Assembly (NCBI RefSeq): GCF_000759835.1
Contig: NZ_BBNB01000014.1
Coordinates: forward strand, 1-64,000
Source of the DNA: Citrobacter sedlakii NBRC 105722
GTDB taxonomy: Bacteria > Pseudomonadota > Gammaproteobacteria > Enterobacterales > Enterobacteriaceae
Direction: 5' to 3'
Length of the DNA stretch: 64,000 bases
Below the pieces are notes generated by a model that made no database searches, was not told the origin of the DNA, and saw nothing but the letters and a program-made list of their open reading frames with translations. Each line of letters begins with the position of its first letter. Position 1 is the stretch's first letter. A program made the position numbers and the translations under genes. This document shows, in pieces, positions 35,902-44,246 of this stretch.

Positions 35902-37116
35902 TTAATGATGTGACCATTCGATGCTGTTCAGATCCACGCCCTGCTTGTGCATTTCCCACAGCGGAGAAAGATCGCGCAGACGGCCAATGGATTTACGAAC
36001 CAGTTCGATGGTGTAATCAATCTCTTCTTCGGTAGTAAAACGACCTAAAGAGAAACGGATAGAGCTATGCGCCAGCTCATCGGTCATCCCCAGCGCGCGC
36101 AGCACGTAGGATGGCTCGAGGCTTGCGGAAGTACAGGCTGAACCGGACGATACCGCCAGGTCTTTCAGCGCCATGATCAGTGACTCGCCTTCAACGTAGT
36201 TAAAGCTGACGTTAAGAATGTTCGGCGCGCCCTGTTCGAGATCGCCGTTCAGGTAGACTTCTTCCATATCTTTCACGCCGTTCCACAGACGGTTACGCAG
36301 CGCGCGCAGGCGCGCCATTTCGGTTTCCATCTCTTCTTTGGCGATACGATAGGCTTCACCCATACCGACGATCTGGTGAACAGGCAGGGTGCCGGAACGC
36401 ATACCGCGCTCGTGTCCGCCGCCATGCATCTGCGCTTCAATACGAATACGCGGTTTACGGCGAACGTACAGCGCGCCGATCCCTTTCGGGCCATAGATTT
36501 TGTGGCCGGAGAAGGACATCAGATCCACTTTCAGTTGGCTCAGATCGATAGGCAGTTTGCCCACGCTCTGGGTGGCGTCCACGTGATAGATGATGCCGCG
36601 CGCACGGCACATTTCGCCGATAGTCGCGATATCCTGCACCACGCCGATTTCGTTGTTCACGTGCATGATAGACACGAGGATGGTGTCATCACGCATTGCC
36701 GCTTCGAGCGCTTTCAGATCGATAATACCGTTGCTCTGCGGCGCCAGGTAGGTGACTTCAAACCCTTCGCGCTCAAGCTGACGGCAGGTATCCAGCACGG
36801 CTTTGTGTTCGGTTTTGCTGGTGATGATGTGCTTGCCTTTTTTCTGATAAAAGTTGGCTGCACCTTTGATCGCCAGGTTATCGGACTCTGTCGCACCGGA
36901 GGTAAAGACAATTTCACGCGGGTCGGCGCCGACCAGCTCGGCAATCTGATTACGGGCAATATCGACCGCTTCTTCAGCCTGCCAGCCAAAACGGTGTGAA
37001 CGGGAGGCCGGGTTACCAAAGGTTCCGTCCAGCGTCAGGAACTGCATCATTTTCTCGGCAACACGCGGGTCCACCGGCGTGGTTGCGGAGTAGTCGAGAT
37101 AAATCGGTAATTTCAT
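35902..37116 (-). CDS. iscS: Cysteine desulfurase IscS
   Basis: PLP enzyme that frees sulfur from cysteine for Fe-S clusters, thiolated tRNA and other cofactors. Length from the ATG at 37116 ([20 protein letters not shown]) is 404, equal to E. coli; the frame stays open 29 codons further into the iscR-iscS spacer. The PLP lysine is in [12 protein letters not shown] (K206), and the mobile loop [13 protein letters not shown] carries the persulfide cysteine C328. IscR and RyhB regulate it in E. coli; the structured spacer upstream is conserved here. Confidence 0.98.
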   Translation of the reverse strand: MKLPIYLDYSATTPVDPRVAEKMMQFLTLDGTFGNPASRSHRFGWQAEEAVDIARNQIAELVGADPREIVFTSGATESDNLAIKGAANFYQKKGKHIITSKTEHKAVLDTCRQLEREGFEVTYLAPQSNGIIDLKALEAAMRDDTILVSIMHVNNEIGVVQDIATIGEMCRARGIIYHVDATQSVGKLPIDLSQLKVDLMSFSGHKIYGPKGIGALYVRRKPRIRIEAQMHGGGHERGMRSGTLPVHQIVGMGEAYRIAKEEMETEMARLRALRNRLWNGVKDMEEVYLNGDLEQGAPNILNVSFNYVEGESLIMALKDLAVSSGSACTSASLEPSYVLRALGMTDELAHSSIRFSLGRFTTEEEIDYTIELVRKSIGRLRDLSPLWEMHKQGVDLNSIEWSHH

Positions 37117-37150
37117 TGCTCTATAAACTCCGTACATCGCTTCAATGCAA

Positions 37151-37219
37151 GGAATCAGGCAACCGGCTGGATGTACGACCGAGTTAGCGGGGCAATACGT
37201 CATTGCCCCGGCCTGATTC
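37151..37219 (-). promoter_or_regulatory. Structured iscR-iscS spacer (iscR 3' stabilising element)
   Basis: An outer stem GAATCAGGC/GCCTGATTC (37152-37160 with 37211-37219) encloses an inner perfect hairpin GGGGCAAT/ATTGCCCC (37189-37196 with 37202-37209). In E. coli a strong fold in this spacer keeps iscR mRNA intact when RyhB triggers decay of iscSUA. The same layout is seen here. Confidence 0.75.
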
Positions 37220-37240
37220 TGAAATACGTTTTACTACTTA

Positions 37241-37732
37241 CTACGCGCGTAATTTAACGTCGATCGCGTCTTGAGCACGATTCGTGCGCGGTGCGTCATG
37301 GGTGTGCTGACGATCGGACACATCCAGGACTTCCTGATTATTCACCAGTTCGCCCAACGTAATGTTGTTAAGGAAACCGGTCAGACGGTCGCTGAGATCG
37401 CGCCACAGCGCGTGAGTCAGGCACTTATCGCCGCCCTGACAGCCGCCTTTGCCCTGGCAACGGGTCGCATCCACCGACTCGTCAACAGCGCTGATCACTT
37501 CACCTACTGCAATACTGCCGGCATCTTTACCCAGCAGATAACCACCGCCTGGTCCACGTACGCTGGAGACCAGACCATTTTTACGCAAACGGGAGAACAG
37601 CTGTTCCAGATAAGAAAGGGAAATACCCTGACGCTCGGAAATATCAGCCAACGGTACCGGGCCCGCTTCGGAGTTGAGCGCAACGTCCAACATTGCGGTC
37701 ACGGCATAACGCCCTTTAGATGTCAGTCTCAT
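37241..37732 (-). CDS. iscR: Iron-sulfur regulator IscR
   Basis: Rrf2-family transcription factor carrying a 2Fe-2S cluster; holo-IscR represses isc, apo-IscR activates suf. The N-terminal winged helix ([20 protein letters not shown]) includes the recognition helix [19 protein letters not shown]. Cluster ligands C92, C98, C104 and H107 are in [18 protein letters not shown]. Length 163 (E. coli 162). Two abutting type 1 sites upstream make it self-regulated. Confidence 0.98.
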   Translation of the reverse strand: MRLTSKGRYAVTAMLDVALNSEAGPVPLADISERQGISLSYLEQLFSRLRKNGLVSSVRGPGGGYLLGKDAGSIAVGEVISAVDESVDATRCQGKGGCQGGDKCLTHALWRDLSDRLTGFLNNITLGELVNNQEVLDVSDRQHTHDAPRTNRAQDAIDVKLRA

Positions 37733-37813
37733 GTCTTACTTAACCTCAAACTCGCCCCTGCCCGGGGTTTTTATTGTAAAATGGGGGTATTGCATAGCAG
37801 GGCCAAGTCTGAC

Positions 37814-37863
37814 ATTCCTGAGTAAATTGGTCAACTATTTACTTGACTGTTTTAGTCAGGTAT
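37814..37863 (-). promoter_or_regulatory. Tandem type 1 IscR operators at the isc promoter
   Basis: Two 25-base sites abut. Site 1 (37839-37863) reads on the minus strand ATACCTGACTAAAACAG then TCAAGTAA, an almost perfect match to the type 1 consensus ATAssyGACTrwwwyAGTCrrsTAT; site 2 (37814-37838) reads ATAGTTGACCAATTT then ACTCAGGAAT. Occupancy by holo-IscR would block the isc promoter just downstream (candidate -10 near 37791). Confidence 0.85.
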
Positions 37864-37888
37864 TTAACCTTCAGTGCCGTTTTCACCT

Positions 37889-37914
37889 GCCGGATGGCGC
37901 TCCGCTTATCCGGC
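37889..37914. repeat. REP element between iscR and trmJ
   Basis: GCCGGATGGCGCTC then CGCTTATCCGGC matches the REP consensus throughout. It lies downstream of trmJ. Confidence 0.85.
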
Positions 37915-37939
37915 TTACGGTATGTGCCTTCGGCCTGGC

Positions 37940-38671
37940 TTACTTCTCTTTCTTTAACTGCTCAATCGACGCCAGCATACCGCGCAAAATGTTCAGCTCC
38001 TGGCTCTCCGGACGCGCACGGGTAAACAGACGGCGCAGTTTGTTCATCACCTGCCCCGGATGGTTCTCACGGATAAAACCTGTTGAAAGCAACGTCTGCT
38101 CCAGGTGACCGTAAAAACGCTCCAGATCGTCAACCAGCGGGTAAGGCGTTTCTTCATGCTCCGCGGCGTCCGGGTTTTCCTGCGTCGCCAGCCAGGCCAT
38201 GCGGACTTCATAGGCGATAACCTGCACCGCCATTGCCAGGTTCAGCGAGCTGTATTCCGGATTAGCGGCAATCGCGACATGGTAATGGCATTTTTGCAGT
38301 TCATCATTGGTCAGGCCAACGCGTTCACGGCCAAACACCAGCGCCACCGGCGTATTCGCCGCTTCCGCCACGCTTTTCAGGCCGCATTCGCGCGGGTCAA
38401 GCATTGGCCACGGCAGCGTACGCGAACGCGCGCTGGTGCCAACCACCAGGCTGCATCCGGCAAGCGCCTCGTCGAGCGTGTCGACGATCTGCGCGTTGCC
38501 GATCACATCGCTGGCCCCGGCCGCCAGCGCAATTGCCTGGGAATCCGGTTTCACCAGCGGATTCACCAGCCACAGATTGGTTAACCCCATTGTTTTCATC
38601 GCGCGGGCGACAGACCCCATATTGCCGGTGTGGGAGGTTTCGACCAGCACAATTCGAATATTTTGCAGCAT
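37940..38671 (-). CDS. trmJ: tRNA (cytidine/uridine-32-2'-O)-methyltransferase TrmJ
   Basis: SPOUT-class enzyme that 2'-O-methylates position 32 in tRNA anticodon loops. The 243 residues are close to the E. coli 246. The N-terminal motif [20 protein letters not shown] and the knot motifs [17 protein letters not shown] and [20 protein letters not shown] are complete. It sits between iscR and the divergent suhB, as in E. coli. Confidence 0.97.
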   Translation of the reverse strand: MLQNIRIVLVETSHTGNMGSVARAMKTMGLTNLWLVNPLVKPDSQAIALAAGASDVIGNAQIVDTLDEALAGCSLVVGTSARSRTLPWPMLDPRECGLKSVAEAANTPVALVFGRERVGLTNDELQKCHYHVAIAANPEYSSLNLAMAVQVIAYEVRMAWLATQENPDAAEHEETPYPLVDDLERFYGHLEQTLLSTGFIRENHPGQVMNKLRRLFTRARPESQELNILRGMLASIEQLKKEK

Positions 38672-38717
38672 TGTCTTTCTTCGTCTAAAGATTATTCGGC
38701 CATATTATCATAAACCG

Positions 38718-38746
38718 GAGACATATTCCGATCTCGCTGCTATAAT
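38718..38746 (+). promoter_or_regulatory. Probable suhB promoter
   Basis: GAGACA (38718-38723) and TATAAT (38741-38746) are 17 bases apart; the -10 is consensus and the -35 keeps GACA. The leader to the suhB ATG is about 37 bases. Confidence 0.6.
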
Positions 38747-38789
38747 CTGCGCCGTTTTCCCGTTCTTTAACATCCAGTGAGAGAGACCG

Positions 38790-39593
38790 ATGCATCCGAT
38801 GCTGACCATCGCCGTGCGCGCAGCGCGCAAGGCGGGTAATGTAATTGCCAAACACTACGAAACGCCTGACTCAGTAGAAACCAGCCAGAAAGGCAGCAAT
38901 GATTTCGTGACCAACGTCGATAAAGCCGCAGAAGCGATTATTATCGAAACGATCCGCAAATCTTACCCACAGCACACCATCATCACCGAAGAAAGCGGTG
39001 AACATGAAGGTACCGATCAGGATGTTCAATGGGTTATCGATCCACTGGATGGCACGACCAACTTCGTTAAACGTCTGCCGCACTTCGCGGTATCAATTGC
39101 GGTCCGCATTAAAGGCCGTACCGAAGTCGCCGTGGTTTACGATCCGATGCGCAATGAACTGTTCACCGCCACCCGCGGTCAGGGCGCGCAGCTGAACGGT
39201 TACCGTCTGCGCGGTAGCAACGCGCGCGACCTGGATGGCACCATCATCGCTACCGGGTTCCCGTTCAAAGCGAAACAGCACGCCACCTCTTACATGAATA
39301 TCCTCGGCAAAATGTTTACCGAGTGCGCTGACTTCCGCCGCACCGGCTCCGCCGCGCTGGATCTGGCCTACGTTGCCGCCGCGCGCGTTGACGGTTATTT
39401 CGAAATCGGCCTGCGTCCGTGGGATTTCGCCGCAGGCGAGCTGATCGCCCGTGAAGCGGGCGCGCTGGTATGCGACTTCACCGGCGGCCATAACTACATG
39501 ACAACCGGCAACATCGTGGCGGGTAACCCGCGCGTAGTGAAAGCGATGCTGGCCAGCATGCGTGACGAACTGAGCGACGCGCTGAAGCGTTAA
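38790..39593 (+). CDS. suhB: SuhB, inositol monophosphatase / rRNA antitermination factor
   Basis: Inositol-1-phosphatase by fold, but in E. coli its important role is in the rRNA antitermination complex with NusA. The IMPase metal motifs are present: EESGEHEG, DPLDGTTNFV and WDFAAGELIAREAG. Its 267 residues equal E. coli. The gene ends at a perfect bidirectional terminator. In E. coli yfhR is a neighbour; here metal-export genes follow instead. Confidence 0.97.
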   Translation: MHPMLTIAVRAARKAGNVIAKHYETPDSVETSQKGSNDFVTNVDKAAEAIIIETIRKSYPQHTIITEESGEHEGTDQDVQWVIDPLDGTTNFVKRLPHFAVSIAVRIKGRTEVAVVYDPMRNELFTATRGQGAQLNGYRLRGSNARDLDGTIIATGFPFKAKQHATSYMNILGKMFTECADFRRTGSAALDLAYVAAARVDGYFEIGLRPWDFAAGELIAREAGALVCDFTGGHNYMTTGNIVAGNPRVVKAMLASMRDELSDALKR

Positions 39594-39596
39594 GCA

Positions 39597-39627
39597 AAAT
39601 GCCGGAGCCCGCCTCCGGCATTTATTC
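39597..39627. terminator. Bidirectional terminator between suhB and the NicO exporter
   Basis: AAATGCCGGAG and CTCCGGCATTT form a perfect 11-pair stem with a CCCGC loop and T-rich exits both ways. It serves two convergent genes. Confidence 0.88.
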
Positions 39628-40606
39628 AAAACGGCCTCAGGCCCCTTCCCGTCGGCGCCGCACTCACCCACATCACCACCGCAGCAATCATTAAGAACGT
39701 CCCTCCGGCTAACGCCAGCGTCAACCATCCTACCTGCCGCCACAATACCGGCGCACTGTTGCCGCTCAGTCTGGCCGCCAGCGTCCGGAAGCTATGCACC
39801 AGCAGCGCCAGCGATGTAATAGTGAGCGATGTCCCTGCCGCCATCGCCAGCGCCGAGGCCATTCCCCAGTAAAAAACGCCGATGACTTTGCTGAACAGCA
39901 GTACCATGATTGCGCCGGAACAGGGACGCATCCCCATTGACAGAATAATCATCAGCCGGGCGCGCCAGTCGTCATCATTGCTTAGCTGCTGCGGATCCGG
40001 TAAATGCTGATGCCCGCAGCCGCAGTTTTCATGATGCGTATGGTGCGGCGTGAAGGCGATGAATTTGGGCTTACGCAGCAGCGCGCGAAGTTTTTTCAAC
40101 GCCCGCCAGCAGAGCAGGAGCCCGAGGACGCCGACCAATGCGTAACTGCCCTTTTCGAGCCAGAAACTGCTCAAATGGAGTTGCCTTGCCGGAAGCTGTA
40201 GCACGCCAAGCACCAGCACCACCAGTCCAATCGCCACCAGCCCTTGCAATAGCGAGGATGCCAGCGTCAGGCCGATACTCGATTTCAGCTTAGAAGGATG
40301 GGTCGCCAGCCAGGTCGCGATCACCACCTTGCCATGCCCTGGCCCCAGCGCATGCAGCACACCATACAAAAAGCTGAACAGCAGCAGCGAACCGCCCGCC
40401 TGTGCCGGATTCGCGGCAACAGTCTTCAGCAAAGCGCCCATCTGCTGATTAACTTCCCGCTGCCAGAGCACGCTTTTAATCATCACCTGCGGCCATGCCT
40501 GCCAGAGCCAGACGCCGCCCACGGTAGCCAGCAATAAAAACAGTGCCAGCGGCCAAAAAGCCATCCAGCGGCGTGAAGGAAGACGAGAGGGTGACATTAC
40601 CGACAT
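39626..40606 (-). CDS. NicO-family nickel/cobalt exporter-like membrane protein
   Basis: A 326-residue inner-membrane protein with about six membrane helices and the NicO/RcnA motifs HALGPGHGK (about residues 86-94) and GMRPCSGA (about 230). A cytoplasmic or periplasmic loop is rich in metal ligands (HHTHHENCGCGHQH). The family exports Ni or Co or, in some members, takes them up. The reading frame overlaps the end of the DUF1007 gene upstream by 10 bases, so the two form one unit; an ATG at 40597 is an alternative start. Substrate cannot be told from sequence. It ends at the suhB terminator. Confidence 0.87.
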   Translation of the reverse strand: MSVMSPSRLPSRRWMAFWPLALFLLLATVGGVWLWQAWPQVMIKSVLWQREVNQQMGALLKTVAANPAQAGGSLLLFSFLYGVLHALGPGHGKVVIATWLATHPSKLKSSIGLTLASSLLQGLVAIGLVVLVLGVLQLPARQLHLSSFWLEKGSYALVGVLGLLLCWRALKKLRALLRKPKFIAFTPHHTHHENCGCGHQHLPDPQQLSNDDDWRARLMIILSMGMRPCSGAIMVLLFSKVIGVFYWGMASALAMAAGTSLTITSLALLVHSFRTLAARLSGNSAPVLWRQVGWLTLALAGGTFLMIAAVVMWVSAAPTGRGLRPF

Positions 40607-41235
40607 CTCAGGGTGACCTTCTGCGCAAATTGTTTACCCAGTTCCATATCTTCCGGCGGCGCGTCCGCTTTATCCAGCGACTGGGCAAATTTCAGGGATT
40701 CTTCGCTGGGGGTCGGGGTATGCATGGCAATGTCGCACTGCGTTGCCATCGCCGGAGAGAGCGTGGCGTCACTGTCTTCTTCATAACTCATATCGACGTA
40801 ATAGCTGGGATCGAAAGTAGAAAAGGTAAAGGTTTGCCCGCTCAGCGGCTGCGGTTCAGCGAGTGGCAGAGTAAACGTCAGTACAGCCTGATGGGCTTCA
40901 CGCGCCATACCGTATTCCGTGGGACGATTTTTAAATTTCACCCGCTGCCCGTTATGCCACATTTCGGTGAAATAATGCTGTCCCAGCACGTTCGCCATCA
41001 CTTCCGCCGCCAGTTTCTTCCAGACTTCCGAGCCGGGTTTCGCCTCCCCCGCGTCGTAAAGCAGGTCGGCTGAGGTTAACTCATCCATCGTCCAGCGCAT
41101 TTTTAACGCGATCAGGCGACCATCCTCACTCACCGTTTCTGTTTTCAGGCGGATAAAGCTATGAGGATGCGCCACCGCCATAGAGGTCATAAAAAACATC
41201 AGGCACGCCAGCGCGCTGCGTTTAACCAGTGGCAT
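40597..41235 (-). CDS. Periplasmic DUF1007 protein, partner of the NicO transporter
   Basis: A 212-residue protein with a clear signal peptide (VKRSALACLMFFMTSMAVA) cleaved before HPHSFIRLKT, so the mature protein begins with a possible amino-terminal metal-binding His-Pro-His. DUF1007 proteins commonly neighbour NicO transporters and probably hand over or receive metal. The ATG at 41235 sits five bases behind GAGAGG; the ATG just upstream (41238) would be too close to it. It is the first gene of the two-gene unit. Confidence 0.85.
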   Translation of the reverse strand: MPLVKRSALACLMFFMTSMAVAHPHSFIRLKTETVSEDGRLIALKMRWTMDELTSADLLYDAGEAKPGSEVWKKLAAEVMANVLGQHYFTEMWHNGQRVKFKNRPTEYGMAREAHQAVLTFTLPLAEPQPLSGQTFTFSTFDPSYYVDMSYEEDSDATLSPAMATQCDIAMHTPTPSEESLKFAQSLDKADAPPEDMELGKQFAQKVTLRCR

Positions 41236-41238
41236 CAT

Positions 41239-41648
41239 TACCTCTCAATTCGGCTACAGGCCACGAAAAACCAGCGTGGCGAAACTGACCGAGAGGATAG
41301 CAAAGAAATCTGTAAAATTGGGCGCGGATTTCGTGTCTCGATTCAGTTCTCATTTTTGATATTTTCCCGCCGCGTTGTTCAACACGCCAACGCCAAATTT
41401 TGCTTCGCCAACGGCAATATGATGCATAAATGTTAATAAATAGTTTCAATTACACGTAAAAAATAACACAATCTGTCTCTATCAAAGGCTAACTCACTCC
41501 AAATTAAACATTAATTTAACCTTGCATTATCCAAAAAATAACAATTAAGGGCATTGATCACATTTAGCAAACTTATGATTCATTGCCTCTTCCCTTCGTT
41601 GCTAATCTCGTGGCGTGACATGCCCTGGTCCCTACAAAAGGAACAACA
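41239..41648. promoter_or_regulatory. 410-base divergent regulatory region upstream of the sugar ABC operon
   Basis: AT-rich towards the right, with no credible ORF. A CRP-like half site lies at 41555-41562 (TGATCACA), and AAAGGAACAACA before 41649 is the ribosome site for the binding protein. Start points for both divergent units must lie here, but no pair of -35/-10 boxes stands out. No regulator gene is encoded in it. Confidence 0.5.
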
Positions 41649-42632
41649 ATGAAATTCAAACTCGCATTACTCAGTGCCACTCTGGTTTCTGCATGCATGT
41701 TGTCCGGCACGTCCTTTGCGGCAGAAAAATATGAAATCGCTGTGGTTGCAAAAGTGACGGGGATTCCATGGTTCAACCGCATGGAAACCGGCGTCAATGA
41801 AGCTGCGAAAAAGCTCGACGTCAACGCTTACCAGACCGGTCCGTCAACGCCCGATCCGGCGCAGCAAGTGAAAGTGATTGAAGATCTGATTGCCAAGAAC
41901 GTGAACGCGATCATTGTGGTCCCGAATGACGCGAAAGTCCTTGAGCCGGTTCTGAAGAAAGCGCGCGATAAGGGGATTGTCGTCCTGACCCACGAGTCAC
42001 CTGACCAGCAGATCGGTCAGTGGGATATTGAAACCATCGACAGCGAGAAGTACGCGCAGGCGAACGTTGACGAACTGGCGAAAAACATGGGTGGAAAAGG
42101 CGGCTACGCCATTTACGTTGGTTCGCTGACCGTACCGTTGCACAACGCCTGGGCCGACTACGCCATTAAGTACCAGAAAGAAAAATACCCTGACATGTTT
42201 GAAGTGACTTCGCGCCTGCCGGTAGCGGAGAGCATCGATAAATCCTACGCCACAACGCTGGATCTGATGAAAACCTACCCGCAGATGAAAGGCGTTATCG
42301 GGTTTGGCTCGCTGGGTCCGATCGGCGCAGGCCAGGCGGTACAGAAAAAACGGGCGAAAGATAAAATCGCCGTGGTTGGAATCGCGATGCCAGCACAGGC
42401 CGCGCCGTATCTGATGCGCGGTGATATCAAGAAAGCGATGTTGTGGGATCCGAAAGACGCTGGTTACGCGCTGGTCACGGTCGCCGATCAACTGTTGCAG
42501 GGTAAAGAGGTGACGCCGGATCTTACCATCGACGGTTTAGGGAAAGCCGATGTCGACATGGAACAGAAAGTGATTCGCTTTAATAAGATCCTCGAAGTCA
42601 CCAAAGACAACGCACAATCGCTCGGTTTCTAA
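41649..42632 (+). CDS. Sugar ABC transporter periplasmic binding protein (pentose/AI-2-like family)
   Basis: A 327-residue periplasmic binding protein of the ribose/LsrB/rhamnose group (peripla_BP_4). The signal peptide ends TSFA before AEKYEIAVVAKV; a lipobox-like VSAC at residues 13-16 is probably chance. Typical features are GIPWFNRMETGVNEAAKKL, the NVNAIIVVPNDAKVLEPVLK strand-helix unit, and the late hinge VGIAMPAQAAPYLMRGDI. It is more like LsrB or RhaS than E. coli YphF or RbsB. First gene of a six-gene unit; two hairpins follow it, which would favour a surplus of binding protein over the membrane parts. The ligand is unknown. Confidence 0.88.
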   Translation: MKFKLALLSATLVSACMLSGTSFAAEKYEIAVVAKVTGIPWFNRMETGVNEAAKKLDVNAYQTGPSTPDPAQQVKVIEDLIAKNVNAIIVVPNDAKVLEPVLKKARDKGIVVLTHESPDQQIGQWDIETIDSEKYAQANVDELAKNMGGKGGYAIYVGSLTVPLHNAWADYAIKYQKEKYPDMFEVTSRLPVAESIDKSYATTLDLMKTYPQMKGVIGFGSLGPIGAGQAVQKKRAKDKIAVVGIAMPAQAAPYLMRGDIKKAMLWDPKDAGYALVTVADQLLQGKEVTPDLTIDGLGKADVDMEQKVIRFNKILEVTKDNAQSLGF

Positions 42633-42662
42633 GGCTTTTTGCCAACACCAGGGAAACCCAAC

Positions 42663-42680
42663 GCCGTTCGTCTGAATGGC
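42663..42680 (+). promoter_or_regulatory. First hairpin after the binding-protein gene
   Basis: GCCGTTC-GTCT-GAATGGC forms seven pairs including one G-T, 30 bases past the stop codon. It is likely part of a 3' mRNA-stabilising structure. Confidence 0.5.
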
Positions 42681-42703
42681 GCTATCAATAAAAATTAACA
42701 CTT

Positions 42704-42721
42704 AGCGCCCTTCGGGGCGCT
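42704..42721 (+). promoter_or_regulatory. TTCG-loop hairpin just upstream of the ATPase gene
   Basis: AGCGCCC-TTCG-GGGCGCT is a perfect stem with an exceptionally stable UUCG-type loop. It ends only two bases before the ATPase ribosome site (CAGGGG at 42724-42729), so it can protect the upstream mRNA and also restrict ATPase translation. Confidence 0.7.
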
Positions 42722-42737
42722 CGCAGGGGTATTGTCC

Positions 42738-44246
42738 ATGACAGACACCACCGCATTTATCACTCTTGAGAATATCAGCAAGCAATTCCCGGGCGTGCTG
42801 GCGCTGGATAACGTGAATCTGACGCTGAAAAAAGGCGAAGTTCACTGCCTGGCAGGACAGAACGGCTGCGGAAAAAGCACCATCATTAAAGTGATTTCGG
42901 GCGTTTATCAGCCGGAAAAAGGGGCGCAGATCCAGTTGGATGGAAAACTGTTCCACCATCTTTCTCCGCAGCTCTCTTCACATTATGGCATCCAGGTGAT
43001 CTATCAGGATTTATCCCTGTTCCCCAACTTCAGCGTGGCAGAGAACATTGCCGTCAACCGCTACCTACCCGGCGGCGATATCTGGGTACGCCGCGGCGCA
43101 ATGAAACAACAGGCGCTGGCGGCAATGCGGCGCATTGGCGTGTCCATCGATCCGGACAAAAAAGTCGAAAAGCTGTCGATTGCCGACCGCCAACTGGTGG
43201 CTATTTGCCGCGCCATTGCCGCCGAAGCGCGGCTGGTCATTATGGATGAACCTACCGCTTCGTTGACCCGCCAGGAGGTTAACGGCCTGCTGCGGGTGGT
43301 AAACGAACTTAAGGCAGATGGCATCTGCGTGGTGTTTGTCAGCCACCGGCTTGATGAAGTGATGGAAGTGGCGGACCGCATCAGCGTCATGCGTGACGGC
43401 AAGCTGGTGGGCACGTATCCGGCAAGCGAGCTCGACAGCCACGAGCTGGCGTTCCTGATGACCGGCCAGCGCTTTCATTACAGCCCGCTCCCGGAAAAAC
43501 CGTCGCCTGAGCAAGAACCCCTGCTTGAGCTACGCAACCTGAGCCGTCGTGGAAAATATCAGGACATCAATTTGTCGCTGCGCAGCGGCGAAATCGTGTC
43601 GATTGTCGGGTTACTGGGCGCCGGGCGCACCGAGCTGTGCCTGAGCCTGTTTGGCATGACCCAGCCGGAAAGCGGTGAAATTCGGATCAACGGTCAGCCG
43701 GTCCGGCTGCGTAATAACCAGGATGCTATCCGGCACGGGATCGGCTATGTCTCGGAGGATCGCCTGACGCAAGGGCTTATCATGGATCAGTCGATCTATG
43801 ACAACACCATCGTCACGGTTTACGACAAACTGCATACGCGCAGCGGTCTGCTGGACCATCGCCACGCGCAAAAACAGGTCGCCGGACTGATCCGTGAACT
43901 GAACATTAAGGTTTCCGATCCGCAACTGCCGGTAAAAACGCTGTCCGGCGGAAACGCCCAGCGTATCGCCATTGCCAAATGGGTGGCGACCAACCCACGG
44001 ATTCTGATCCTCGATTCGCCCACCGTGGGCGTGGATATCGCCAATAAAGAAGGGATCTACCAGATCGCCCGCGACCTGGCGGAGCAGGGAATGGCGGTGC
44101 TGATGATTTGCGATGAGATCCCGGAAGCCTATTACAACAGCCATCGCGTGCTGGTGATGCGTCGCGGAAAGTTGGTGGCGGAGTTTAACCCGCATCGCTG
44201 CTCTGAACAGGATATTGCCGAGGTGGTAGAGGTCATCCATGAATAA
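42738..44246 (+). CDS. Sugar ABC transporter ATPase (two fused nucleotide-binding domains)
   Basis: A 502-residue RbsA/LsrA/XylG-type protein. The first domain has Walker A GQNGCGKST (about residues 35-43), the family signature LSIADRQLVAICRA and Walker B LVIMDEPTA. The second has the degenerate P-loop GLLGAGRTE usual for the family, LSGGNAQRIAIAKW and Walker B ILILDSPTVGVD. The ATG at 42738 has CAGGGG eight bases ahead; a TTG two codons upstream is less likely. It overlaps the first permease gene by eight bases, which implies tight co-translation. Confidence 0.93.
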   Translation: MTDTTAFITLENISKQFPGVLALDNVNLTLKKGEVHCLAGQNGCGKSTIIKVISGVYQPEKGAQIQLDGKLFHHLSPQLSSHYGIQVIYQDLSLFPNFSVAENIAVNRYLPGGDIWVRRGAMKQQALAAMRRIGVSIDPDKKVEKLSIADRQLVAICRAIAAEARLVIMDEPTASLTRQEVNGLLRVVNELKADGICVVFVSHRLDEVMEVADRISVMRDGKLVGTYPASELDSHELAFLMTGQRFHYSPLPEKPSPEQEPLLELRNLSRRGKYQDINLSLRSGEIVSIVGLLGAGRTELCLSLFGMTQPESGEIRINGQPVRLRNNQDAIRHGIGYVSEDRLTQGLIMDQSIYDNTIVTVYDKLHTRSGLLDHRHAQKQVAGLIRELNIKVSDPQLPVKTLSGGNAQRIAIAKWVATNPRILILDSPTVGVDIANKEGIYQIARDLAEQGMAVLMICDEIPEAYYNSHRVLVMRRGKLVAEFNPHRCSEQDIAEVVEVIHE

